A stretch of 64,000 nt of DNA from Rhodovulum tesquicola (lineage in GTDB: Bacteria; Pseudomonadota; Alphaproteobacteria; Rhodobacterales; Rhodobacteraceae): NCBI RefSeq assembly GCF_024128855.1, contig NZ_JAMYDV010000014.1, forward strand, positions 1 through 64,000. The letters run 5' to 3'. Each line of letters begins with the position of its first letter. Position 1 is the stretch's first letter. The notes under the pieces were generated by a model that saw nothing but the letters and a program-made list of their open reading frames with translations, did no database searches and was not told the origin of the DNA. The translations under genes were made by a program, and so were the position numbers. Below, one piece after another: positions 28,294-36,860 of this stretch.

Positions 28294-29264
28294 TTGTCAT
28301 CTACGTCCTGCAAACACTTCTGCCCCTGACGCTGGTCCTCTGGATGGCGCTTCTGCCGCCGCGCAACCTGGTCGGCTTCTGGCTGTTGTCTGTTGCCGCA
28401 GCGCTCCTGATCCTGATGGTCGCGTTGCAGGGCGTATGGGTGTTTCCGCCATGGTGGGTGCCATATCTGCTGGCCCTGTCGCTCGTTGCCGCCGTGACGT
28501 TGCACCTCATCCGGGCGCGGGGCAGACCCGTCTTGCCCACCAGCGGTCTCGGATACCTGCCAGTCGCGATGACTGTCGTGATCGCCGGATATTCCGGCGC
28601 CCAATCATGGACAGCGATTTCGGCGCGTCAGATCCCCCAAGGGCAAGCGATCGACCTTGGCTGGCCACTGGCGCCCGGGATCTATCTTGTCGCCAACGGC
28701 GGCGCATCACCGTCAATTAACGCGCATGCGGCGCTGATCGACCCCTCGCATCCCCTGCACGCAGGGTTTGGTGGCAGCGGCTACGGCGTCGATCTTGTCG
28801 CCGTCAATCGCTGGGGGTTTCGTACCAGAGGCATTCAGCCTTCGGAACCCGCGGCCTATGCCATTTTCGGTACACCCGTTCTTGCGCCCTGCGCGGGCGA
28901 GGTCGTGGTGGCAGAGGGCGACCGCCCCGACATGCCTGTGCCCATGGTCGACGATGGTTATCCGGCCGGGAGCCATATCCTTCTGCGCTGCGCCAGCATC
29001 GACATCCTGCTGGGTCACTTCCGGCAGGGCAGCGTGCGGGTCTCGACGGGCGATAGCATCGCTCTGGGTCAGCAAATCGCAGAGGTCGGCAATTCAGGCG
29101 AAACCGGCGAGCCGCATCTGCACATTCACGCCCAGCTTCCGGGCACGACGGAGCGGCCATTCTCGGGCACCCCGGTTCCCATCCGCCTTGAGGGGCGCTT
29201 TCTGGTCCGCAACGACATCGTGGACATCACCGTGCCACCGCACTCGCCCAGCCTGGAAAGGTGA
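28290..29264 (+). CDS. Membrane-anchored M23-family (LytM-type) metallopeptidase
   Basis: A 324-residue protein: about four N-terminal TM helices (residues 1-110), then a periplasmic domain. GFGGSGYGVDLVAVN holds the first zinc ligands of the M23 fold (the D; the His would be in the preceding NAHAAL or LHAGF), GTPVLAPCAGEVVVAEGD is the usual cap, and EPHLHIHAQ carries the H-x-H motif. A cell-wall endopeptidase role is expected. Start ATG at 28290 overlaps the CPBP stop by 4 bp. Confidence 0.82.
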   Translation: MIVIYVLQTLLPLTLVLWMALLPPRNLVGFWLLSVAAALLILMVALQGVWVFPPWWVPYLLALSLVAAVTLHLIRARGRPVLPTSGLGYLPVAMTVVIAGYSGAQSWTAISARQIPQGQAIDLGWPLAPGIYLVANGGASPSINAHAALIDPSHPLHAGFGGSGYGVDLVAVNRWGFRTRGIQPSEPAAYAIFGTPVLAPCAGEVVVAEGDRPDMPVPMVDDGYPAGSHILLRCASIDILLGHFRQGSVRVSTGDSIALGQQIAEVGNSGETGEPHLHIHAQLPGTTERPFSGTPVPIRLEGRFLVRNDIVDITVPPHSPSLER

Positions 29265-29269
29265 CACGA

Positions 29270-30131
29270 ATGGACATTCTGAAATGGACCGCCGCTGCGT
29301 TGATCCTGGTCGCAATCCTCTACGGCGGCCTCGTGGCCTTTGGTGCGTGGCGCTGGAAGGAGGCGACAAAGGTGCTTGTCGCGCGGCTGGACGCGGCGGA
29401 CTTTACGAATGGCCCCCTGCGCTACGATGCCCGCGATATTGCCGATCTTCCCGCCCCGGTCAGGCGATACTTCGAGCAGGTTCTGACAGACGGCCAGCCG
29501 ATGGTCAGATCGGTCGATCTTGAACTGGGCGGCATGTTCAACTTGAGCCTTGATGCACCACAATGGAAGCCGTTCACCTCCACGCAGCATGTCGTTGCCA
29601 ACCGCCCGGGCTTTGTCTGGAGCGGGCGGATTTCGATGTTTCCCGGCGTCCCCGTGCGCGTGCATGATGCCTATGTGGCGGGGACAGGTGTGCTCCGCCC
29701 CGCGCTGTTCGGGCTTTTTTCGCTGGGAACGGTTGAGGGCGATGGAGAAATCGCGCGGGGCGAGCTGATGCGCTGGCTGGCGGAAAGCGTGTGGTATCCG
29801 ACCGTCCTGCTGCCCGGACAAGGCGTCACCTGGCAACCCGTGGATGAGGCGTCGGCGCAGGCCACACTGATCGACGGGTCGATCACGCTGACCATGCTGT
29901 TCCGCTTTGGCGAGGATGGGCTGGTGTCAGGCATCCGTGTCGAGGAGCGCGGCGCGCTGGTGGGGGGAGAAACCGTCATGATGCCGTGGGAAGGCCGATT
30001 CCGGGACTACCGCCTTCAGGATGGGATGATGGTCCCCTTTTTTCGGCGAGGTGGCATGGATCACACCGCAGGGCGAGCGGCCGTATTTTCGGGGGACGGT
30101 CGCGCGGGTCGCCTATCGATTTGCGCAATAA
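29270..30131 (+). pseudogene. DUF6920/DUF6544-type protein, frameshifted near its 3' end
   Basis: An N-terminal TM helix (about 5-27) is followed by the conserved ADLPAPVRRYFEQVLTDGQP, PGFVWSGRISMFPGVPVRVHDAYV and GELMRWLAESVWYPTVLLPGQG blocks. The open frame departs at a run of six T (30038-30043). Beyond it, the +1-shifted frame reads GEVAWITPQGERPYFRGTVA and then RVAYRFAQ, the expected family ending, with a TAA at 30129-30131. Removing one T restores VPFFGEVAW. The unrepaired frame runs on into the antisense of the ABC gene. A sequencing error, a true mutation, or slippage are all possible. GGAAAGG precedes the ATG at 29270. Confidence 0.8.
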
Positions 30132-30196
30132 CAGACCGGAACGCTCCGAGAGCGCTTCGCTGGGTATTGGCCATGCCCCTGACAGCGCGCGACCGG

Positions 30197-30874
30197 TCAC
30201 CCAGTAACAACACCGTCGCCCACCACGATCTGCCGCCGGCAAAGGCCCGCGATCTTTTCGTCGTGAGTCGAGATCAGAAAGGTCGTGCCCTCGTCGCGGT
30301 TGATCTCGGCGATCAGGTCCATGACCTGCATGGCCGAGGCGCGGTCGAGGTTTCCGGTGGGCTCGTCTGCCAGCACCAGTTCGGGCCGGTTCATCAGCGC
30401 ACGTGCCACCGCGACGCGCTGTTTCTGCCCGCCTGACAGATTGGCCGAGGGGAAGTCGATCCGTGCTTCCAGTCCCATGCGCGTCAGCAGTTCGCGCCCG
30501 CGTTGCAGGGCGGCCGGGGTCTCGCGCCCTATCCGCACGGCGGTGGGGAACACCACGTTTTCCAGCGCGGTGAAATCGGGCAACAGGTTGTGGAACTGAA
30601 AGACAAAACCGATGTGCAGGTTGCGAAATTCGGTCAGGGCGCGGTCATTGGCGGCCACCAGATCCTGCCCCAGCATGGCGTGGCGGCCCGATGTCGGCTT
30701 CATCAGCGTGCCGAGGATCGTCAGCAGCGTGCTTTTGCCCGACCCTGACGGCCCCAGCAGCGCCGCCATCTCGCCCACATCCAGCGTCAGCGACAGGCCG
30801 CGCAGAACGCGGGTTTCTGCCTCGCCGGTCCCGAAGGTTTTGACCAGATCCGACACCTCCAGCAGCGCGGTCAT
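30197..30874 (-). CDS. ABC exporter ATP-binding protein, MacB/LolD type
   Basis: A 225-residue ATPase: Walker A GPSGSGKST, Q-loop FVFQFHNLLP, ABC signature LSGGQKQRVAVARAL, Walker B LVLADEPTG and H-loop STHDE. The overall form is that of the LolD/MacB subgroup. It overlaps the permease gene by 4 bp and completes an adaptor-permease-ATPase operon. Its end faces the DUF6920-type gene, 65 bp away. Confidence 0.92.
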   Translation of the reverse strand: MTALLEVSDLVKTFGTGEAETRVLRGLSLTLDVGEMAALLGPSGSGKSTLLTILGTLMKPTSGRHAMLGQDLVAANDRALTEFRNLHIGFVFQFHNLLPDFTALENVVFPTAVRIGRETPAALQRGRELLTRMGLEARIDFPSANLSGGQKQRVAVARALMNRPELVLADEPTGNLDRASAMQVMDLIAEINRDEGTTFLISTHDEKIAGLCRRQIVVGDGVVTG

Positions 30875-32076
30875 TGGCCGATCGCCGTGACCGGATCGAC
30901 CCGCGCCGCCGCCCGTGCGGGCAGGATCGAGGCCAGGATCGCGCCGATCACCGTCAGCGTGATCGCGAGGCCATAGGAGCCTTGGGTGATGTCCATCGGC
31001 AGGGTGCCGACCTCGAACGCGTCGCGCGAGGGAAAGGGCAGCAGGGCCAGATACCCCAGCGCCGCGCCGGACAGCCCGCCCATCAGCCCGATCAGCGCGC
31101 CCTGGGTCACGAACACGAAGATCACGAACCCGCGCCCCGCCCCCATCGCGCGCATGATCCCGATTTCCGGGCGACGGCGGTAGGTGGACAGCAGGAGCGC
31201 CGAGGCCACACCGATCACGATGGTGATCAGCGCAAAGGATTTGAGGAAATACCCGGTCTGGGCCTGCGCGTTCAGCGCCTCCATCAGCTGTTCCGCGCCG
31301 TCGGTCCAGGGCACGGCATCCAGCCCCGTCAGCGCCCGGATGCGCAGGGCCGTGGCGTCGGCGGCGTTCAGGTCGGCCAGCTTGATCTCGATCCGTGTGA
31401 CGCCCTGCGGCAACGCAAAGAGTGTTCGCGCGGTGGACAGGCTCACATAGGTGCTGCTGGCGTCGATCATGCCATTGCCGGTGCTATAGATGCCGCTCAG
31501 CGTCAGCACTGCGGAAACCCCACTCGAGGATTGCAGCCGCAGAGTCTGGCCCAGTCGGAGCGACAGATCGTCGGCCAGGGTCTCGCCCAGCACGATCAAC
31601 CCCGCACCCAGACGGGCCGAGCCTTGGGTCATGTAGCCGTCCAGGTTGAGGATCGCGGATTCGCGACCCGGCTCCAGCCCGGTCACCGACACCTGCGCCA
31701 CCTGTGCCCCTCTTGTCAGGAACCCTGCACCGGTGATCTGGGGCGAGACGGCGATGACCCCCGGTACGGTCTCAATGAGAGGGACAAAGGTTGCGGCCTC
31801 GGCCAGCGTTGCGGTGCGGGCGCGGCCGCGTTCGATGACGGCAAGGATCATGCCATCGGGGCTGATCAGGATGGCTGGGTCGCGGTCCTCGGCCGTTATG
31901 GTGACATGGCTGATGTCGCCCACGGTGCGCGACAGGATGAACTCCGCCAGCCCGCCGATCAGCGCCGACATGAAGATGAAGATGAAGACCCCCACCGCGA
32001 CCCCCAGCACCAGAAGGGCCGTCTGCGCCTTGCTAGCGGTCAGATAGCGGGTGGCGATCTTGAGCGCATAGAGCAT
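30871..32076 (-). CDS. FtsX-like ABC permease, MacB/LolE type
   Basis: A 401-residue permease: TM1 at about 19-41, a large extracytoplasmic domain to about 275, then three C-terminal TM helices with the FtsX-family RRRPEIGIMRAMGAGRGFVIFVFVTQG. The ATPase is encoded separately. ATG at 32076 shares one base with the adaptor stop. Substrates of this class are lipoproteins, peptides or lipophilic drugs; none is indicated here. Confidence 0.9.
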   Translation of the reverse strand: MLYALKIATRYLTASKAQTALLVLGVAVGVFIFIFMSALIGGLAEFILSRTVGDISHVTITAEDRDPAILISPDGMILAVIERGRARTATLAEAATFVPLIETVPGVIAVSPQITGAGFLTRGAQVAQVSVTGLEPGRESAILNLDGYMTQGSARLGAGLIVLGETLADDLSLRLGQTLRLQSSSGVSAVLTLSGIYSTGNGMIDASSTYVSLSTARTLFALPQGVTRIEIKLADLNAADATALRIRALTGLDAVPWTDGAEQLMEALNAQAQTGYFLKSFALITIVIGVASALLLSTYRRRPEIGIMRAMGAGRGFVIFVFVTQGALIGLMGGLSGAALGYLALLPFPSRDAFEVGTLPMDITQGSYGLAITLTVIGAILASILPARAAARVDPVTAIGQ

Positions 32077-33254
32077 CAGGGTGCCCCCACGCGCACCGCT
32101 TGCCCGCCGGTGATCCCGGTCGCGTCCAGGATCAGCACCTCGCCCGGGGCCAGTCCGGCGGTCACGATCAGCCGCGCGGCGGGCCAGTCGATCACCGATA
32201 CGGGGCGGCGTTGCGCGGTCCCATCGGTGATCACGAAGACCGCGTCGCCCGCCTCGGTCGTCTGGATCGCCGCGCGCGGCACGGTGATCGCTGCATCAGG
32301 GCTGTCCACGATGATGTTGATCGTGACCGTCAGGCCGACCGGGGCAAGCACCGGCGCGTCGAAGCCGAGTTCGACCGCAAGGCCCCCGGTCGCCGCATCG
32401 ACCCGCTGCGACACACGCGCGACACGGCCATCGCGCCGGGCCGTCTCACCGGCCAGTTGCATCACTGCGGGCAGGTCCGTGTGTATCTGGGTGGCGTAGG
32501 CCTCGTCGACATCCGTCCGGGCGACCAGTTGCTCAAGGTCGGCGATCGTCATCAACAGGGTCGAAGGGTCAATGCTTTGCCCAGGCTCGACATTCAGCGC
32601 CAGAATCGTGCCGGTCATGGGCGCGCGGATGGTGTGGCTGTCAAGCTGCACCCGCGCCTGATCGACCAGTGCGGTGGTCCGCGCCACTTCTTGTTCTGCC
32701 GATTGAAGGGCTCGGGTGGCAGCATCGAGCGATGAACGCGCGACATTCTCGCCAAGTGCCTCGGTCCGTGCAAGAGTGTCCCTTGCCTGCGCCTCGGCCA
32801 CAAGTGCAGCGTCGAGTCCCGCCACGGCCTGCCGCACCATGGCTTGTTGAGCAGCGGCGTCGATCCGGGCCAGGTCTTCGCCCCTTTCCACGCTGTCACC
32901 CTCGGTCACTGGCACATCCGCGAGCGTGCCGCCGACCAGCGCACGCACATCGATCGTATGGAGAGCGGCAATCCTGCCGTTGACAGCCAGAACCCGTGTT
33001 GCGGGGGCGAGGGCAGCAGTTTCCACTGCAACGGCAAGCGGCCCGGTTGCCCACGGTTGGAAATAGAGGCCCAAACCCGCGGCCCCGGCAAGGACACCGC
33101 CAATGGCCCAGGTCCAGACGCGCCGCGATGGCCGGCGGACGGGAGCCGCAGGTTGCGGACGCACTGCTGGCAAACGGGGCTCACCGGCCCTGGTGGACGC
33201 GACGGCGACCTTGTCTGAAGGGTCGGATCCCTTTTGTCGTTCCGGCGTTTCCAT
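32076..33254 (-). CDS. Periplasmic adaptor (MacA/HlyD family)
   Basis: A 392-residue membrane-fusion protein: cytoplasmic basic tail, TM helix at about 46-63, barrel-sandwich hybrid (VRALVGGTLADVPVTEGDSVERGEDLARID), a helical hairpin (about 115-175) and the returning lipoyl half (IRAPMTGTILALNVEPGQSID). I chose the ATG at 33254 because GGAGAGG precedes it; a TTG four codons upstream is also in frame. It is first in the exporter operon. No outer-membrane TolC-type gene is nearby. Confidence 0.9.
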   Translation of the reverse strand: METPERQKGSDPSDKVAVASTRAGEPRLPAVRPQPAAPVRRPSRRVWTWAIGGVLAGAAGLGLYFQPWATGPLAVAVETAALAPATRVLAVNGRIAALHTIDVRALVGGTLADVPVTEGDSVERGEDLARIDAAAQQAMVRQAVAGLDAALVAEAQARDTLARTEALGENVARSSLDAATRALQSAEQEVARTTALVDQARVQLDSHTIRAPMTGTILALNVEPGQSIDPSTLLMTIADLEQLVARTDVDEAYATQIHTDLPAVMQLAGETARRDGRVARVSQRVDAATGGLAVELGFDAPVLAPVGLTVTINIIVDSPDAAITVPRAAIQTTEAGDAVFVITDGTAQRRPVSVIDWPAARLIVTAGLAPGEVLILDATGITGGQAVRVGAP

Positions 33255-33338
33255 CTGCCTCTCCAAGCCCGCGAACAGCCCGGATGGGACGGAAGACGGT
33301 TGATTGGATCATGATATCAGCTCGGTTTTTGCCATGTG

Positions 33339-33352
33339 CTGATCTGCATCAA
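33339..33352. promoter_or_regulatory. FNR-like palindrome CTGAT-N4-ATCAA upstream of cbpA
   Basis: CTGAT (33339-33343), CTGC, ATCAA (33348-33352), one mismatch to TTGAT-N4-ATCAA. It lies 68 bp before cbpA and 85 bp before the divergent adaptor gene. A nearby TTGAT-N3-ATCAT at about 33300-33312 has the wrong spacing. Confidence 0.5.
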
Positions 33353-33419
33353 GGCCCGCACCGACAGCCCCATGCGATGTGTGAGGCTGGTGGTCCTGCC
33401 GGGAAGGGAAGGCTGACGA

Positions 33420-34364
33420 ATGACTGTCGATCCTTACGAGACGCTCGGCCTGACCAAATCCGCCACACCGGATGACATCAAGAAGGCGTACCGCAAGCTG
33501 GTGCGCACCAGCCATCCTGACCTGCACCCCGACGACGCCGGGGCGGAGGCGCGGTTCAAGGCCATCGCTGCCGCCCATGACCTGCTGAAGGATCCCGAAA
33601 CCCGTGCCCGTTTCGACGCGGGCGAGATCGATGGGGCGGGGGCTGAACGGCCGCAGCGCCAATATTATCGCGATTTCGCCGAGGCCGGAGGAAATCCGTA
33701 CCAGCAACGGCGCGGGTTTGAGAGCCACGTTGATCCGGCTGACATTTTTGCGGAAATCCTGCGCCAGCGAACACGACAGGGCAGCGATGATTTCAGCGGC
33801 CGCGGGTATTCCGCGCCCGGCCCTGATCTTCGATATGCGCTCGAAGTGCCCTTTCTCGACGCCGCGCGCGGGGGTGAGATGCGCATCACCCTGCCGGACG
33901 GCGCCAGTCTGGCGGTGCGGATCCCGCAAGGGGCACATGACGGTCAGACCCTGCGCCTTCGCGGCAAGGGTGGGCCAGGCTTTGGGGGTGGTGCTCCGGG
34001 CGACGCGCTGATCACGCTGTCCATCGGCCAGCATCCCGTCTTCCGGCGCGAGGGCGACGATATCTTCGTCACCCTGCCCATTACAATCGACGAAGCCATT
34101 CTTGGAGGGAAGGTCACGGCGCCGACTATCTCCGGACCTGTCAATCTGACGATCCCGAAAGGCGCAAGTTCCGGCCGGGTTCTGCGCCTGCGCGGACGCG
34201 GCGTATCGCATCCGGGGGGAAAGACCGCTGGCGATCAGCTTGTGGAACTGAAGATCGTGTCACCGCCGGAGATCGACGGATCTTTGCACGATTTCCTGAC
34301 CGAATGGCGCAAGTCTCATGCACACAACCCGCGTATCGATCTGCTGAACGAGGCCGCATCATGA
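33420..34364 (+). CDS. cbpA: Curved-DNA-binding-type DnaJ homologue (CbpA)
   Basis: A 314-residue class II J-protein: J domain at 1-70 with the HPD in TSHPDLHPDDA, a Gly/Phe-rich linker, no zinc-finger region, then two C-terminal substrate-binding domains (LRYALEVPFLDAARGGEMRI and DIFVTLPITIDEAILGGKV). It works with DnaK as a stress or stationary-phase co-chaperone in the families known. No dnaK or grpE is nearby. The next gene is its modulator, with a 4-bp overlap. Confidence 0.9.
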   Translation: MTVDPYETLGLTKSATPDDIKKAYRKLVRTSHPDLHPDDAGAEARFKAIAAAHDLLKDPETRARFDAGEIDGAGAERPQRQYYRDFAEAGGNPYQQRRGFESHVDPADIFAEILRQRTRQGSDDFSGRGYSAPGPDLRYALEVPFLDAARGGEMRITLPDGASLAVRIPQGAHDGQTLRLRGKGGPGFGGGAPGDALITLSIGQHPVFRREGDDIFVTLPITIDEAILGGKVTAPTISGPVNLTIPKGASSGRVLRLRGRGVSHPGGKTAGDQLVELKIVSPPEIDGSLHDFLTEWRKSHAHNPRIDLLNEAAS

Positions 34365-34708
34365 CCGACCATCTGACTGAGGACGAAGTGCTTGCCGCCA
34401 TTCCGTCGCTGACGCGCACCCGGCTGGTCGCCTTCGTCGAGTCCGACTTGATCATTCCCCTGCGCAGAGAAAGCGCGGGCGTGTCGATCCATGTCTTTCG
34501 CCGGATCGACTGTGCCCGCCTGCACTTGCTTTGCGATCTGACAGAAGGTCTTGAACTCGACGAAACGGCGCTCGGCGTCGTCATCACCCTGATCGATCAA
34601 CTCCACGCCACACGCCAGGACCTTCTGGCCATTGCCCGTGCCGTGGATGGTGAACCACCCGATGTGCGTGCCCGGATCGGATCGGCTATCGTCGGATTTC
34701 AGGGGTGA
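34361..34708 (+). CDS. cbpM: Chaperone modulator CbpM
   Basis: A 115-residue MerR-like helical protein: EDEVLAAIPSLTRTRLVAFVESDLIIP at the start is the CbpM pattern, and RIDCARLHLLCDLTEGLELDE continues it. CbpM binds the J domain of CbpA and holds its activity down. The ATG at 34361 overlaps the cbpA stop (ATGA), supporting the assignment. Confidence 0.85.
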   Translation: MTDHLTEDEVLAAIPSLTRTRLVAFVESDLIIPLRRESAGVSIHVFRRIDCARLHLLCDLTEGLELDETALGVVITLIDQLHATRQDLLAIARAVDGEPPDVRARIGSAIVGFQG

Positions 34709-34979
34709 TACTGGACCAATGTTCGTGATCTCAGCCTGAGCGCTCACTTCACCAACCTGACCATCTTTTCAGCAGCGATGGTCGAGACGGTCCAAGTTCC
34801 TTCAATGGCCTAACGCCCCGCGACAGCCCGACATGGGCGGCGTACTGGCGCTCGCTCATGCCCTGCATCGACGGCTCCGTTTATCGTTCCGATTCATGTG
34901 CTTATCGAGTTGATAAGCCTCGCGGACAGAGGGAACGTGTCTCCAGAAGGACGATGCAACTCACCACGGAGCCACCACG
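34709..34979. pseudogene. Intergenic scar with a phage-type HTH fragment (minus strand, about 34813-34879) and an inverted repeat
   Basis: On the minus strand EPSMQGMSERQYAAHVGLSR matches the start of helix-turn-helix proteins found in phage and mobile elements; it breaks off right after GLSRG and continues as unrelated sequence to a stop. At 34900-34918 the inverted repeat GCTTATC-GAGTT-GATAAGC lies 61 bp before the next gene and could be its operator. Nothing else was recognised. Confidence 0.45.
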
Positions 34980-35235
34980 ATGACCACCCGCCTGAGCCCG
35001 ATCACCACCCCGCGCCACGAACTCCGCGCCGAGAAGGCGCGCCGGAACAAGGAAGCCGCGCTGAACGCCTTCATCGGCAAGAAGGCGGAGATCGACGAGA
35101 TGCTCGCCCGCCTGCAGGCGCTCAGCGACGACCACTTCAACGCCCACCCCGACGAAGTGAACTGGGGCCACGTCGGCACCCTCGGACACTACGCCAGCCT
35201 CCTCAAGCGCATCACCGACTCCGAACGCCTCGGCG
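34980..35235 (+). pseudogene. Conserved plasmid/ICE-type hypothetical protein, 3'-truncated
   Basis: About 83 codons read as a known-looking small helical protein: RHELRAEKARRNKEAALNAF, IGKKAEIDEMLARLQALSDD and NWGHVGTLGHYASLLKRITD, a type common on alphaproteobacterial plasmids and integrative elements. The family ends soon after KRITD; here the frame passes instead into the antisense of the methyltransferase and goes on to 35705. So the last few codons are replaced. GGAGCCACCACG precedes the ATG. Function unknown. Confidence 0.6.
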
Positions 35236-35948
35236 CGCACGATGAAATCCGAGGGCCGTGCCGCCCTCTGCAGGCTGGCCTTGCCATCCTCTACCCGGAC
35301 GGCACGAAGTTCGTAGTGATGGGCGTGACCGGTGCCGAGCGAGGACAGATCCTCCATCAGCATCTCGAAGACAAGTCGGCTCTCGACTGTGGACGAAAGC
35401 ATGCCCTTGACGTTTTCCATCACGAAGGCGGCCGGGCGAAGCTTGTCGAGAACCCGGATGTATTCGCGAAAGAGGTAGTGCCGCGCATCCTCCTCCGGGA
35501 CATAGCCGACCTTGCCCCTGGAACGGACGCGCCCCACCAGGGAATATGCCTGACAGGGCGGGCCACCGATCAGGATCGTGTCGTCGTACTTTCGTTTCAG
35601 CGTCGCGATGGCGCCATCAATGGCGGTTGCCGCAGCCTCGGTGCCGAGCTCAAGCGCGCAGGCTTCGTCGATGGCATGTTGCCACGCTTCGGCATCGACG
35701 GCTGACAAGTCCGGTTCGGATGCCAGCCCGGCATGGAAATCGATGAACTCTTTCGGCAAGACGCCATGACGCGCACGGTACTCGCGCAGAAATGCGCGCA
35801 GCGTCAGGGTCCGATGGGCCGACGCCTCCTTCTCGACCGAAATGCCGATCCGGAACGGCGCATGGCCGTCCTCGACGAGGGAAGCGAACCCCTCGCCAAG
35901 TCCGCCCGGGCCGGCAAACAGATCGACAATGCCGAAAGTGGAAGGCAA
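35235..35948 (-). pseudogene. DNA cytosine-5 methyltransferase, N-terminal half
   Basis: The first ~238 residues are a normal C5-methyltransferase start: motif I DLFAGPGGLGEGF, motif IV with catalytic Cys ILIGGPPCQAYS, motif VI FVMENVKGML, ending DFIVRAEAFGV where PQxRxR should follow. From there the frame is the antisense of the plasmid-type gene and continues to a stop at 34902. Motifs VIII-X and the target-recognition domain are missing, so methylation is not expected. It is divergent from vsr, its usual partner. Confidence 0.85.
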
Positions 35949-36015
35949 ATCAGACTCCTGACGAATTTCATTCAGCCGGTGTATACCAGGTTCAGGGACG
36001 AAAACCAGGGCGGAT

Positions 36016-36498
36016 GTGACCGATATCGTGGATCAGCAGACCCGTTCCCGGATGATGTCGGGGATCAGGGGAAAGGACACCAAGCCCGAGCTGGCTCTCA
36101 GGCGGGCATTGCACGCGCGCGGTTTCCGCTTCCGCCTTCATTCCGGCAAGGTTCATGGTCGGCCGGACCTTGTCCTTCCGAAGCACGGCGCCGTGGTCTT
36201 CGTCCACGGCTGCTTCTGGCATCGTCACGAGGGCTGTCGCTACACCACCACCCCAGCGACCCGGCCGGAGTTCTGGCAGGCGAAGTTCGACGCGAACGTC
36301 GCTCGGGACAGCGCCGTTCGTACAAAACTCCTCGAAGACGGATGGCGAGTGGCGACGGTGTGGGAGTGCGCATTGCGGAAGCCGGATAAGGTTAGCGCTA
36401 CAACTGATCGTCTCGCGGCATGGCTGCTCGCGGGGACGGTCGGCGTGGAGATCGGTGAAAGCGATATTCTGCAAAGCGGGATCTTCGCTACGGATTAG
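36016..36498 (+). CDS. vsr: Very short patch repair endonuclease
   Basis: A 160-residue Vsr nuclease that nicks T:G mismatches left by deamination of 5-methylcytosine. MMSGIRGKDTKPELALRRAL, the catalytic Asp in GRPDLVLPKH, the FVHGCFWHRHEGCR zinc/His region and EFWQAKFDANVARD are all present. Length is normal. The start is GTG at 36016. With the partner methyltransferase truncated, its substrate would have to come from another methylase. Confidence 0.92.
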   Translation: MTDIVDQQTRSRMMSGIRGKDTKPELALRRALHARGFRFRLHSGKVHGRPDLVLPKHGAVVFVHGCFWHRHEGCRYTTTPATRPEFWQAKFDANVARDSAVRTKLLEDGWRVATVWECALRKPDKVSATTDRLAAWLLAGTVGVEIGESDILQSGIFATD

Positions 36499-36712
36499 GA
36501 ATGCGGCCGTTCGATTTCGGTTCCTTCTCGACGCGCGACCCTGAAATCGAAGTGTTCAGCTGGCGTTTGATAAATCAACAAATTTTCAGTGTCTTATCAG
36601 AAATTCACCAAATCGGCGCAGTCATAAGGTCCAGAGAATATCGACCCTGAGAGACAGCTTTCAGACGTTCCGGCGACAGGGCCGGTGCTCAGCCCCTCCC
36701 GCATAACCCTCG
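36499..36712. other. AT-richer intergenic stretch between vsr and the tRNA-Ser terminator
   Basis: No gene is seen. The stretch around 36560-36620 is visibly richer in A and T than the surroundings and holds TTGAT-AA-ATCAA arms and TTATCA. It lies where an island would end beside a tRNA gene, but no tRNA-end repeat was found by eye. Confidence 0.4.
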
Positions 36713-36744
36713 AAAAAAACGGAAAAATCCGGCCGGAGCCGGAT
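36713..36744 (-). terminator. Rho-independent terminator of tRNA-Ser
   Basis: On the minus strand ATCCGGC-TCCG-GCCGGAT (36744-36727) forms a 7-bp stem with a four-base loop, directly followed by a T-rich run broken by CCG (down to about 36713). It is 27 bp downstream of the tRNA-Ser 3' end. Confidence 0.8.
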
Positions 36745-36770
36745 GGGGAGAACGCTTTCGCGAGGGCAAG

Positions 36771-36860
36771 TGGCGGAGAGACAGGGATTCGAACCCTGGG
36801 AACCCGTGAAGGCTCAACGGTTTTCGAGACCGCCCCGTTCGACCACTCCGGCACCTCTCC
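36771..36860 (-). tRNA. tRNA-Ser, anticodon CGA
   Basis: A 90-base class II tRNA with encoded CCA. The acceptor GGAGAGG (36860-36854) pairs with TCTCTCC before G-CCA. The anticodon loop reads CT-CGA-AA, a long variable arm follows (about GAGCCTTCACGGGTTC), and the T-arm CAGGG-TTCGAAT-CCCTG is perfect. tRNA-Ser genes are common integration sites; this one separates accessory DNA (left) from core genes (right). Confidence 0.96.

Noticed and set aside
30871-32499. A 541-codon plus-strand open frame opposite the ABC permease and adaptor
   Set aside because: No recognisable motif; the opposite strand encodes a consistent FtsX-type permease with the correct operon partners.
36567-36578. TTGAT-AA-ATCAA near the end of vsr
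   Set aside because: The half sites are right but the spacer is 2 bp rather than 4, and no gene starts just downstream.
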